A DNA stretch of 13,992 bases from Saccoglossus kowalevskii (taxonomy: Eukaryota > Hemichordata > Enteropneusta > Harrimaniidae): the NCBI RefSeq assembly GCF_000003605.2, contig NW_003140819.1, forward strand, positions 3,604 to 17,595. Direction: 5' to 3'. Numbering within the stretch: position 1 is the first letter of the stretch; each line of letters starts with the position of its first letter. Both the position numbers and the translations under genes were made by a program. This document shows, piece by piece, positions 1 through 8,323 of the stretch. Below the pieces are notes generated by a model, which was not told the DNA's origin, ran no database searches, and saw only the letters and a program-made list of their open reading frames with translations.

Positions 1-333
1 TTCATCAGTAAAACTTTCAAATTAAAATAAAAGAGAACATATTTTGACATTCTAAACATTAGACTATAGTGATCACTATAAAATAATTTAAAAAACGACA
101 AATCACAGTTACTAAATAAATGACAGCCGCGTGGAAATAAATTGAAATTTTGTTGAAATAGGTGAACGCGTTGGGTCACGGCGAGGGCAAGTGCGTTAAA
201 AGTGGCGTTTAATTGGATAACAAAAATAATCGAGATCGACACACATACAGATAAATTCATAGTGGATTCGAGTTAGCGTGATCCTTGGCGTGATTGTCAT
301 TATTATAACATTGTATTAAAACTTTATTTGGTG

Positions 334-367
334 GAAACACATTGACCAAGCCCGGTCAATGTGTTTC
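334..367. repeat. Perfect 14-bp inverted repeat (hairpin), 6-nt loop
   Basis: GAAACACATTGACC at 334-347 is followed by the loop AAGCCC and then by its exact reverse complement GGTCAATGTGTTTC at 354-367. Either strand could fold into a stable stem-loop as RNA. The inner half (TTGACC/GGTCAA) also resembles spaced nuclear-receptor half sites. It may equally be the core of a decayed palindromic element. The structure is directly visible; its role is unknown. Confidence 0.8.
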
Positions 368-907
368 AATTTCATAAATTATTACGCAGATCAAGCTGCA
401 AGCATGGAGGTAAAAAAGGACAGAGGTGTGAATTCGACATTCAACACCAATCACCAAACAATTCAGAAACTTTTAGCCTTCGAAAATGAAAACAGTTAGC
501 AGTGTGTAAGGGCTGTGTTTGTCCGACACTTCGTTTTCGTGTCACTGTCAAAATTATTGCTACCTTTTACTTAACAAGAGTCTCTATAAAACGATAATCA
601 GGATCGCAAAAAAAGTCAACTGATTTGAAACACTTGCCGGACGTCCTCCTCTCTTCTGAAATCCGCCTCGGTGATCATGGGCTGGTCCGGAATCTATTTC
701 TTTCAAAAGTGTTGCGCCAGGTTTACGTTGTCGGCGTTTCTCTTTAAACCTAGTCGCTTTTTTTTCATGGACGAAGACAGTTTTTCCCCCCCAAAAAAGA
801 ATCTAAGGTTAAGTGATGTCGCACCTTCGAATCGATTAGAAACGTGTAAATACATACACTATGACTATACGTTTCACTGCAACTGCCCACAACACAACAT
901 CTAAAAA

Positions 908-960
908 CTCTCTCTCTCTCTCAAAAAAAAAAAAAAAATTGACAAAAAAAAAAAGAAAAA
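908..960. repeat. CT microsatellite followed by poly-A tracts
   Basis: A (CT)n run at about 908-922 leads into a 16-base A run and, after TTGAC, a second A-rich run to 960. This is simple-sequence DNA of the kind found in UTRs and introns or at the tail of an old retroposed insertion. No target-site duplication was identified, so I do not call it a retrotransposon. Confidence 0.8.
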
Positions 961-1039
961 ACGCCGACCAAAAAATGTATATCGTTTAAAAGTATACTGA
1001 ACGACCAGTGTTATTACGACTCAGGGGTATGACTTCCTC

Positions 1040-1125
1040 TCACATTTTGTCATTTGGTGGCGCACTTTCGGCGACAGTCGGAAATCCGGAAACAGACGAC
1101 CGTTTCACGATAGGTGGGCGTGGCT
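1040..1125 (+). promoter_or_regulatory. Possible promoter-like GC-box/ETS cluster
   Basis: Within less than 100 bases there is a CCGGAA core (ETS-type, around 1087) and GTGGGCGTGGC at 1114-1124, which matches the KLF/SP1 GC-box form, in locally CpG-richer DNA. Short motifs like these occur by chance, no TATA box or initiator is convincing, and no downstream reading frame is recognisable. It is a weak candidate for a promoter or enhancer, possibly of the downstream transporter gene. Confidence 0.2.
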
Positions 1126-1275
1126 GCAACATTGCACAGGCACTTTAAATTCCGAATTTGTACAGTTTCTGAGAAATGAAAACCAGAAATTGAATTTAGA
1201 CTATCCTAGGGGGCCTTGATTACGAGAATGCATGCTGACTGTGCAGGATAGCAATGCCTCAATATTTCAGGATTT

Positions 1276-1289
1276 GTTGCCAAGGCAAC
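1276..1289. promoter_or_regulatory. Consensus RFX X-box
   Basis: GTTGCCAAGGCAAC is an almost perfect palindrome and fits the X-box consensus (GYTRYYNNRRYRAC) bound by RFX winged-helix factors, which in animals drive ciliary and other genes. Only the match is seen; binding is inference. No gene start that it would serve is recognised within the next kilobase. Confidence 0.4.
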
Positions 1290-1425
1290 TGATCTTGTCA
1301 TCATGGTGATCACAATATTCAATGAGCGGTGTTCTGCATATAATAAATAATACAAAGTGGAAATGAACTTTAACCCTCATCCTACAAAGTTCTTAAACAA
1401 AACGCCATAGGGATAGTATAATATG

Positions 1426-1514
1426 TTAAAGGGAGGTGGTCATCACGCAGCATGTGTTCCAATTTCATGTAAAACAAACTGATTATTTTACATGCACCGA
1501 CCACTGCCCTTTAA
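1426..1514. mobile_element. Short TTAA-flanked MITE (89 bp)
   Basis: TTAA at both ends (1426-1429 and 1511-1514) encloses inverted termini AGGGAGGTGGTC and GACCACTGCCCT. TTAA duplications are typical of piggyBac-type insertions, so this reads as a very short non-autonomous element. The right third, from the CATGTAAAA motif to the terminus, resembles the right end of the element at 2633-2747, supporting a common family. No coding capacity. Confidence 0.6.
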
Positions 1515-2124
1515 TATGCAGGATATAAAGTGAAAAGTTTGTACATCCCATATTAAAAAAAACAACAACAACAACAAAAATAAATATAAACAAACAAAGA
1601 GAAAAAAAAACGAATATATAAAAAAGACTTGACTAATAAATAAATTCATTGTTCTAGCGTAGTCGTGGCCTATACATAGGTTTACGGTACAGAACATAAA
1701 ACTCTGAACATAAATGCGTGTCTGATGATAAAAGCACTGCAACGATTCTATTATCACTTTTAGTTAGATGTGTATCGAGTGAAAAAAACATGTTCCGTCT
1801 AAGAGCATCAAATGTAGGAATGTTGGAGGACACAAACATATCGCTAGCACTACAGTCCCTGGGCCGACCAAGGAATAAACAAAATGCATTATTACTGTAT
1901 ACGCAACACAGAGATCATAAATACTTTTGACTAAAGCTGTGTACAATACATTAATAGTCGCAAGTATTATTACAAAATACTGAAAATAACTATTTTGAAT
2001 GTTATTAATAATTTACTATATCATGATTCACTTAATTATTAAATGTACTTATGTTACACATGCCAACCAGAGGCCTTAGACAAAACTGGCGAGTTGATTA
2101 CTTTGCGTCACTGTACATAGTAAA
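1515..2124. other. AT-rich stretch, no gene seen
   Basis: It contains an A-rich simple tract with CAA steps (about 1554-1623) and short overlapping open frames on both strands between 1654 and 1946. These overlap each other on opposite strands, have no recognisable domain and are judged non-coding. Confidence 0.5.
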
Positions 2125-2335
2125 TACTGTAAAATGACTAATTTTCACTTGGTTTAAATTTCGTTGATTTACCATTTCAGGCATATTCAGTGGGTTTTAA
2201 ATTCATGGTTTTATCATTTAGATAATGTGTTCCATGCATAAATTTACATATTCACTGGGTTTTAATTTAGCGCATTTTCCAGTCAGCGAAATAAGCAAAA
2301 TTAAAACCCAGTGAATAATTATTCCTTTTACAGTA
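2125..2335. mobile_element. MITE, TACTGTAAAA type (~211 bp)
   Basis: The element opens with TACTGTAAAATGACTAATTT and closes with TTTTACAGTA, so its ends are inverted repeats. Its core holds a perfect 20-bp inverted repeat, TATTCACTGGGTTTTAATTT at 2249-2268 against its complement at 2298-2317, with a 29-nt loop. Related TACTGTAAA-ended copies recur at 3851, 5393, 6138, 7707, 10520 and 11829, so this is an amplified family. There is no transposase; mobilisation would depend on an autonomous partner. Confidence 0.65.
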
Positions 2336-2632
2336 GTAAAAATAGCATTGTTTAAGAATATCTGGTGTCTTTTTGCGTAAACCTTTCTGTGTATAGCATG
2401 TACAGTGTAAACCAGAACTGGCATTGAATATGTGGAAATTAATTGTTTAACTTGACGAAGGCAGTCATACGGGCACGCTACCCAGAATTTGTCGCGAAAT
2501 TACGATGACTTAAGAAAACAATCAAGAATTTAGAAATGCTAAATGTACGAACAAAAAATAAACGCTATACAAGAGTTAAATTTGACGAGCCGGCATTTAG
2601 AAATGAAATATTAATCTGTGTAATAACAATTT

Positions 2633-2747
2633 TTATGGGGCGGTGGTTATCGCGGCGTGTTCTTTTTGATATGGGACTCATAGCGACGTACTCAACGCAT
2701 GTAAAATACATGATTGATTTACATTAAATTCGACCACCGCTCTTTAA
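2633..2747. mobile_element. Degenerate TTAA-family MITE (~115 bp)
   Basis: The right end (CGACCACCGCTCTTTAA) is the complement of an end closely matching GGGGCGGTGGTTA at the left, and it resembles the right end of the element at 1426-1514, including an internal CATGTAAAATACATG stretch. The left TTAA has decayed to TTTA. A 63-codon + strand frame ending in this element is a by-product. No coding capacity. Confidence 0.45.
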
Positions 2748-3390
2748 TTAGGCTGATTGTGTGCGTTTGTTTCTTTGAATAACGACAAATGCAAACAGGA
2801 ACTCTCTCGGGGCAAGCCCTGTAGTGCGTATGTCAGCCTGTGGGCAGGAAATATTTTAATAATTAATTATTAAACATATTTATGATAATTTGATTATTTT
2901 CATTACAGTCATGATGAATGTATCTTATAAATGTCTACAAAAGTTGTAACTGAAAAATTATCTGACACATTTGGCCAAGCAAGCGTGAAATTGAAAAATT
3001 ACAATGCCTCTTGCATCATGGTCTACTGTTTAAAACCATCAGCATCATATCAGGGTAAAGCGACATCGAACTCAGGGGACGACATTTGTCACCATTAAAA
3101 AAAATTGTAACCCACAAAATTTATTCATAATTTTTCAAAAATGTTGATCAAAAATTATCAGAAAAATATAAAAAAATCATAAAAAAATGTAAAATGTTGC
3201 ACTGAAAATGGGGCAGAAAAAATTCCTGCTCAAAAGGTTAAAGATGTGAGTAGAAATATTCATATTTCAACATGCTGATTTCTACCTTTCTGCTTGGCTG
3301 GCCAATCAGAAATGAGTACTGTAGTGACTCAATGATAATTCATCCAATCAAATAATTCAGTTAACTATTTTTTGGGACAGATAATTTTTA
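2748..3390. other. AT-rich stretch, no gene seen
   Basis: No open frame of note. Isolated regulatory-like words are present: a CCAATCAG box at about 3302 and an AP-1 word TGACTCA at 3325-3331. Short motifs of this kind are expected by chance and are not called as features. Confidence 0.5.
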
Positions 3391-3846
3391 CACATATTCA
3401 TGTTGCAGAGCCACACACGAGTCCAGTTTATTTTATATTCTCTCTACAAGGATATTTTTTGCAAATCTATTCATGTTGCTGGGCCACACACAAGTCCAGT
3501 TTATTTTATATTCTCTCTACAAGGATATTTTTTGCAAATCTATTCATGTTGCTAGGCCACACACAAGTCCAGTTTATTTTATATTCTCTCTACAAGGATA
3601 TTTTTTGCAAATCTATTCATGTTGCTGGGCCACACACAAGTCCAGTTTATTTTATATTTTCTCTACAAGGATATTTTTTGCAAATCTATTCATGTTGCTG
3701 GGCCACACACAAGTCCAGTTTATTTTATATTCTCTCTACAAGGATATTTTTTGCAAATCTATTCATGTTGCTGGGCCACACACAAGTCCAGTTTATTTTA
3801 TATTTTCTCTACAAGGATATTTTTTGCAAATCTATTCATGTTCAAT
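3391..3846. repeat. 73-bp minisatellite, about 6.2 copies
   Basis: The word CCACACAC recurs at 3411, 3484, 3557, 3630, 3703 and 3776, exactly 73 bases apart, and the intervening sequence is nearly identical between copies (only single-base changes such as TATTCTCTC/TATTTTCTC and GCTGGG/GCTAGG). Such uniformity points to recent expansion or ongoing homogenisation. Because 73 is not a multiple of three and the unit has no stop in any forward frame, frames of up to 161 codons run through it. These are artefacts with a 73-residue repeat period, not genes. The array stops directly at a MITE. Confidence 0.95.
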
Positions 3847-3850
3847 ACAA

Positions 3851-4035
3851 ACTGTAGAATACATAATTTTCATTTGTAATTTATTTTCCTTTTTTCACTG
3901 AAGGAATGCTTCAGTGAAAATAAAATCCAGTGAATATACTTTTTTTCCTATATTTCACATTCAACTCATCAAAAAATAAATTCTTCACAAAACACCTGAA
4001 AATTAATTCCAGCTAAAATAAAGTATTTTACAGTA
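3851..4035. mobile_element. MITE, TACTGTAAA type (~185 bp)
   Basis: The right half, from the TTTTCACTGAAG hairpin (3892-3920, perfect 12-bp arms around GAATG) to AAAGTATTTTACAGTA at 4020-4035, is closely similar to the copy at 6138-6332. The left end, ACTGTAGAATACATAATTTTC, is the matching but more diverged inverted terminus. It abuts the 73-bp minisatellite with only a few bases between them, which suggests the array grew from or beside the element. Non-coding. Confidence 0.65.
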
Positions 4036-4080
4036 TATACAACTAAGCTCAATCTAAGCAAATAACAACGAATAAACGGC

Positions 4081-4190
4081 AAGGTAAATACTACGTCAAA
4101 TTATAGTAACCACGTACTGCGTGTGTGACTCGAACCGGCGCTCGCGTACGGCACCTAACCTGGTTGTGTCACAAAAGAAGTTCACAGATT
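4081..4190 (-). repeat. Possible tRNA-derived SINE remnant
   Basis: Read on the minus strand, GGTTCGAGTCAC (complement of 4125-4136) fits a Pol III B box (GGTTCGANTCC), and GGTTAGGTGCC lies about 25 bases upstream where an A-box-like word would be. The T-stem does not pair well and no anticodon arm can be drawn, so this is not a functional tRNA. A decayed tRNA-like head of a SINE is possible; chance is also possible. Confidence 0.25.
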
Positions 4191-4837
4191 GTTATCTAGA
4201 ATGTCATCAAGGATGAGTTGAACACAATAGATGACAATCACACAGGACACAAGTAGTCAGACTTTAGCAGAATAATAAGGTTATCTAAATATAAGAGATT
4301 CAACAAGTAGCAGTTGGTTTATAGAATAAACCGAGTTGTTTGGATTAATACATTGCTGCCGGTTGTTTTTTCTCTTTAACAAACAATTAATATTTAAATT
4401 ATTAATTAATATTTAAATTAGATTAATTAGATACTGTATTCGATCTTATTGACTTAGAAAACTAACCAGACTTTCAGACGCTGTATCTACTTGACGTATG
4501 GTGACTCAATGTTCACTGTAAGGTCACTGACCTTTAAAGAATCTGGGGGTGTTAGATGTGGGAATAAGGGATCTACATATGTGTGACAACAAATTAGGAA
4601 CTATATGTTTTGCCATTGGTGGAAGGATACATGGAAATACCAGTGGGAGCTGTGATAAGGCTTTTGCACATTTTGCGTATTGATATTATGCTATGTTTAT
4701 GTGGTTCGGCCTTGAGTTTAAAAAATAAACACAGTTTTTAAGGATTTCAAAATGGTTACGTCATAATCTTAACAATATGAGATAGAAAATTAGAGGTTTG
4801 TCTACGGTCAAATTGATAAAGCACGTACTAAATGCAA
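4191..4837. other. AT-rich spacer, no gene seen
   Basis: It holds an imperfect direct repeat of ATTAATATTTAAATTA at about 4387-4423 and otherwise unique AT-rich DNA. No open frame is supported. The regulatory-type site at 4502-4533 is listed separately. Confidence 0.5.
4502..4533. promoter_or_regulatory. AP-1 word plus perfect IR-1 nuclear-receptor site
   Basis: AGGTCACTGACCT at 4521-4533 is two perfect AGGTCA half sites in inverted orientation with a one-base spacer, the IR-1 arrangement recognised by EcR/USP- and FXR/RXR-type receptors. TGACTCA, the AP-1 core, lies 12 bases before it at 4502-4508. The match is exact, but occupancy and any target gene are unknown. Confidence 0.4.
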
Positions 4838-5337
4838 TTCAAATTTTGAACCACTGAGCATGTTACTGCACATGTATGAAATGCATTATGGGAGTTAACT
4901 TCAAATTTTGAACCACTGAGCATGTTACTGCACATCATGCAATGCATTGCATTATGGGAGTTAACTTCAAATTTTGAACCACTGAGCATGTTACTGCACA
5001 TGTATGCAATGCATTATGGGAGTTAACTTCAAATTTTGAACCACTGAGCATGTTACTGCACATGTATGCAATGCATTATGGGATATAACTTCAGATTTTG
5101 AACCACTGAGCATGTTACTGCACATATATATGCATTGCATTATAGGAGTTAACTTCAAATTTTGAACCACTGAGCATGTTACTGCACATGTATGCAATGC
5201 ATTATGGGATATAACTTCAAATTTTGAATCACTGAGCATGTTACTGCACATATGTGCAATGCATTATGGGAGATAACTTCAAATTTTGAATCACTGAGCA
5301 TGTTACTGCACATATGTGCAATGTATTATGGGAGATA
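4838..5337. repeat. 62-bp minisatellite, 8 copies, ZNF143/STAF-like motif in each
   Basis: The word CACTGAGCATGTTACTGCACAT recurs eight times with spacings of 62, 66, 62, 62, 64, 62 and 62 bases. The extra bases come from a small TGCAT duplication in copies 2 and 5. Each unit ends in TGCAATGCATTATGGGAG or a close variant. On the minus strand this reads CTCCCATAATGCATTGCA, matching the ZNF143/STAF consensus (YWCCCANMATGCAYYGCR). The cores are at 4877, 4943, 5005, 5067, 5131, 5193, 5255 and 5317. Copies 3 and 7 match fully; copies 1, 5 and 8 carry a mismatch. An 86-codon minus-strand frame through the array is an artefact. Confidence 0.9.
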
Positions 5338-5392
5338 TATTGAGTTAGTCATCTTGAAAAACATCTTAAAATATAACTATGGATTTGAAAAT

Positions 5393-5581
5393 TAGTTTCA
5401 GCTGGAATTAATTTTCTTTGAAAAGATTTTTTGAGTATGGAGTTTATTTTCAATGATTTTTGACAAGTCAAATGTAAAATATAAGAACAAAGTATATTCG
5501 ATGGATTTATTTTTTTTACTGAATCTTCCTTCTGGCAAAATTATCGAAAATTATTTCCAAGTGGAATTAAGTATTTTACAG
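5393..5581 (-). mobile_element. MITE, TACTGTAAA type, reversed and decayed
   Basis: TTTCAGCTGGAATTAATTTTC near 5396 and GTGGAATTAAGTATTTTACAG near 5562 mirror the ends of the 6138-6332 copy, and the interior (GGAGTTTATTTTCAATGATT, then TTTTGACAAGTCAAATG) corresponds to the reversed interior of that element. The left terminus is no longer recognisable. Non-coding. Confidence 0.5.
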
Positions 5582-6137
5582 GTAATGCTTTATTTCAAAA
5601 AAACAAAGTGTTAATATTTTTCATAAATCTTTAGTAGTCCAAGTGGGCTACTAATTTTGAAAAACGGTTGCCCTAGGATAAAATTTGGTAGTCTGTCTGT
5701 TAATTAAAATCCATGTAATGACTTCATAATGTGCATGACCCCCTAAGCTGATTAAAATAAAGATATATTTTAATTAACTGATGCTGGTTATACGCTCTTA
5801 TACATCTCATCAACTACAATTTGGGGGCGGAGCTACATCCCTGAACGTTCTATGTTGCTAAGACGAGCACTACTGTGCCATGTATTTCTATGGACTCTGT
5901 GCAAGCGGCTGTGGAACAGAAAGTCGAGAATACAGCACCAACTTAATTTTGAAGTAATCCCGAGCAACCAAATTCATATATGTTGCACATGTAGGGCTAA
6001 TCTTGTTACACTGTTCAGGGGAGTCTCAACAATCATCCCAAAGTACTGTTTTCTGAGAGTTTTCGGCCTTTGTTTTCATCATGATGGTTGCTATAAGCGT
6101 TGAAAATGCCTGAATGTCCACCCCCAAGAATAGGAGA
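5582..6137. other. Spacer with one unsupported open frame
   Basis: An ATG-initiated + strand frame at 5852-6103 (83 codons) begins with a hydrophobic-looking stretch that resembles a signal peptide, but the remainder has no similarity that I recognise and no splice donor in a useful phase. I do not call it as a gene or as the missing first exon of the ZIP gene. Confidence 0.4.
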
Positions 6138-6332
6138 TACTGTAAAATACTTTATTTTCGCTATTTTCGCTGAAGGGATGCCTCAGTGAAAATAAAATCC
6201 AGCGAATATACGTTTTTCCCAATATTTCACATTCAACTCATCAAAAATCAGTGAAAATAAATTCCAAATAAAACACCCAAAAAGCCTATTCAGCGAAAAT
6301 TAATTCCAGCTAAAATAAAGTATTCTACAGTA
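6138..6332. mobile_element. MITE, TACTGTAAA type, best-preserved copy (195 bp)
   Basis: The termini are near-perfect inverted repeats: TACTGTAAAATACTTTATTT at the left and AATAAAGTATTCTACAGTA at the right, one mismatch. Just inside the left end sits a hairpin (TTTTCGCTGAAG / CCTCAGTGAAAA). The flanking bases are compatible with TA target-site duplication, but the ends themselves begin with TA, so this cannot be settled by eye. No open frame. The element is the reference for the diverged copies elsewhere in the window. Confidence 0.75.
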
Positions 6333-7472
6333 TTTCATTCCTGCGATCACTTGAATACTAAAGAACTCAATCCATCCCAGAATGCTTCACTTCCAGAATG
6401 CGCCGTAGCACATTGCTTACATACAAAGCAGCGCTTTGTTTTGTAAGATTGTCAAATCTGAACAAGTGGGGGCAAGGGTTATTTTTGTTCAAAGTAATTG
6501 CAATATTTTTTTGTCCGTACAACGTAAATTGAAAAAATAAATTCCGTAATTCTGTAATCACAGGCTAGACGTACAATGTAGTCAATCAAATATTTTGTTC
6601 GTACACTGTAAAAATGTGTAATTTTTTTCGGTACGTACAGGAATTTTGTAGGTTTTCTTTTTTAATTTTCCGTAAAATGTAAAATAACCTTTTATTTTCA
6701 ATTTTCACTGTAAACTGTAAAAACGTCTTTTTTTCCTTGTAAATTGTAAAAGCCCTTTTTATTTCCCGTAAAACTGTACCAGCTACCCCCTTCGCCCCCC
6801 CTGAACAAAGTGACATAGGGGGGTTGGGCTGGGTGCCCTGGGGTGGGGTTGGGCTTTCACAATAAACACAATAAAAGTAATTATATAAATTGTACTCAAA
6901 AGCCGAACAAATAAATTTAATTTTAATCAGATTGAACCCCTCACCCCCCCCCCACATACACAGAATGGAATAACCCTGCTTTATTATCTATAAAAGGTCA
7001 AACCTTTAATTATTGAATTATGTGGGTGTACCGCATTATATATTGATGGGCATCTCACCACTAGAGAATTGATATCTGGAATGTGATGAAAATTTAATTG
7101 CCGCTCACTTAAAATAAACTATCTTCAAGTATTTTTGTTGTTTCTTCTCGGGGGGGATATCTGGGGTTGAATATAAGGAATTGAATCAGTGAAGGAAATT
7201 CTTATTCTTCCTTGTGCTGTTTACACAACAGGTAGGAATATGTTAACAAGTTTCTAATTTTAATTATTTTTTTTAAATTTCTATGGGATGATAAGCATCG
7301 TCAAAATTGTGTCACATTTGTTGAAACACTATGAATAATGTATTTAATTATTTTAGTGATAATTAGCGTAGCAATGTATATGTGGCGGGTATTCATGAAA
7401 TTATGGTTACAATGTTGCAATATTTTTAGGAAAATGTTCGTTAATTGAAATCAACAGGCATTTGTATCATAT
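6333..7472. other. Non-coding spacer with irregular GTAAA repeats and C/G tracts
   Basis: Between about 6600 and 6780 the phrase TGTAAA(A)CTGTAAAA recurs loosely every 30-50 bases, and 6780-6860 is strikingly G/C-tract rich (runs of C, then GGGGGGTTGGGCTGGG). A 123-codon minus-strand frame at 6586-6957 reads through this low-complexity DNA and has the composition expected of it, so it is not called. The rest to 7472 is AT-rich unique sequence. Confidence 0.5.
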
Positions 7473-7788
7473 GACATTGTTTTTGTAGGTTTCACACCAT
7501 AATTAGAATTTGTGGCAAATACAACTGTGATATACTTTATTTCAGCTGGAATTAATTTTCGCTAAAAAGACATTTTTTGTGCTTTGTATGGAATTTATTT
7601 GTCCCCGTTCAGTTCAGACGAAATTCTTTGACCGGATTTCATTCAAAACTTGGCATACAGTCATTGTCTTTGTAGGTTTCACACCATAATTAGAATTTGT
7701 GTCAAATACAACTGTGATATACTTTATTTTAGCTGGAATTAATTTTCGCTGAAAAGACATTTTGGGTGTTTTGTATGGAATTTATTTT
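7473..7788. repeat. Direct duplication, 187-bp offset
   Basis: About 130 bases beginning at 7473 (CATTGTTTTTGTAGGTTTCA) reappear from about 7660 with few differences: ACACCATAATTAGAATTTGT, ACAACTGTGATATACTTTAT and the first 75 bases of the MITE are in both. The first MITE copy is cut off at about 7600; the second continues to 7905. A local tandem duplication that caught the end of a MITE explains this. Confidence 0.8.
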
Positions 7789-7905
7789 CACTGATTTTGA
7801 CAAGTTGAATCTAAAATATAGGGAAAAAAGTTACATTTGCTGGATTTTATTTTCACAGAATCATTCAAAAATTATTTCTAAGTGAAAATATAAAAAATTC
7901 TACAA
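7707..7905 (-). mobile_element. MITE, TACTGTAAA type, reversed
   Basis: TATACTTTATTTTAGCTGGA at the left and the AAAATATAAAAAATTCTACA end at the right, with the interior GGAATTTATTTTCACTGATT, TTTTGACAAGTTGAATC and GGATTTTATTTTCAC, correspond to the reverse of the 6138-6332 element. The outermost CTGTA is altered on both sides. Non-coding. Confidence 0.55.
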
Positions 7906-8286
7906 AATTCCTATTTAAAAAAAATTTGAAATGCTTGTATTTTAAATTATTCTATTTCCTATTATGCAAGAATTACCAGGCCTTACGTTTATGAGTGAAA
8001 TTTTAGCGTCAAAACTCTTTTTAAACTGTTTTAAATGGCGAAGTGATACGTTTAAAGTGAGTAGTCAGCCGAGTAAATTTTTTTATTCCTGCCATTTGAC
8101 AAGTTTTGAATTCGGGCGTTACCTTAGAAACTTGCTTGCTTGGTGGTGGGGGTCACCATGTAAACTTTCGATAACCCAGCAGAATGGAAACGAGTTATTA
8201 AATTGAGTGAGGTAGAAATCACCCCCCCCCCCTCATTCTTACAATTATACCGACTGATGGCCTGGTGCTGCGGATTGTAGTTTATT
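7906..8286. other. Spacer, no gene seen
   Basis: An 80-codon + strand frame at 7964-8206 has no recognisable domain and no MITE or repeat content. It ends shortly before a 12-base C run (from 8221) and I do not call it. Nothing else is supported. Confidence 0.45.
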
Positions 8287-8323
8287 TTCCCAGAATTCAT
8301 TGCGGCTAGAACATTATAAAATA
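8287..8323 (+). promoter_or_regulatory. ZNF143-like site with TATA-like box
   Basis: TTCCCAGAATTCATTGCGG (8287-8305) matches the ZNF143/STAF consensus except for T in place of the usual G in AATGC. TATAAAATA follows at 8315-8323. Together they could form a promoter pointing toward the ZIP exons, with a start site near 8345 and the first recognised exon about 350 bases further on. No in-frame start codon joining that exon was found. The promoter role is therefore inference, and an alternative or unrelated site is possible. Confidence 0.3.

Larger units (their letters stand above)
1..1425. other. Left flank without a recognisable gene
   Basis: I find no coding region that I can support here. 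The longest open frame, at 671-904 on the + strand (77 codons), ends in low-complexity DNA and shows no domain, signal peptide or splice context that I recognise. A 28-31 codon frame from the ATG at 404 is likewise unremarkable. The stretch is richer in CpG than the rest of the window in two patches (about 120-250 and 620-1130), so it may be a promoter or 5' UTR, but nothing in the sequence proves it. The separate small sites inside it are listed individually. Confidence 0.5.

Noticed and set aside
671-904. 77-codon + strand open frame near the left end
   Set aside because: No recognisable motif or splice context, and its 3' end runs up to simple-sequence CT/A tracts.
3372-3901. Two long + strand open frames (161 and 142 codons) with repeating peptides
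   Set aside because: They run entirely through the 73-bp minisatellite, and the peptide repeats merely reflect the frame rotation of a stop-free unit whose length is not a multiple of three.
4100-4175. A functional tRNA gene on the minus strand
   Set aside because: Only the B box matches; the T-stem does not pair and no anticodon arm or acceptor stem can be formed.
4991-5251. 86-codon minus-strand frame with repeated Cys-containing peptide
   Set aside because: It is a translation of the 62-bp tandem repeat; small length changes between copies shift the frame, with no selection on the peptide visible.
5852-6103. ATG frame with a signal-peptide-like start, considered as the missing first ZIP exon
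   Set aside because: The body lacks the expected ectodomain features (L/F-rich EF-like and CxS motifs), and no convincing phase-0 donor that would join the exon at 8698 was found.
6586-6957. 123-codon minus-strand open frame
   Set aside because: It lies over GTAAA-rich and C/G-tract low-complexity DNA, its composition is Lys/Phe-rich as expected from AT-rich sequence, and no domain is recognisable.
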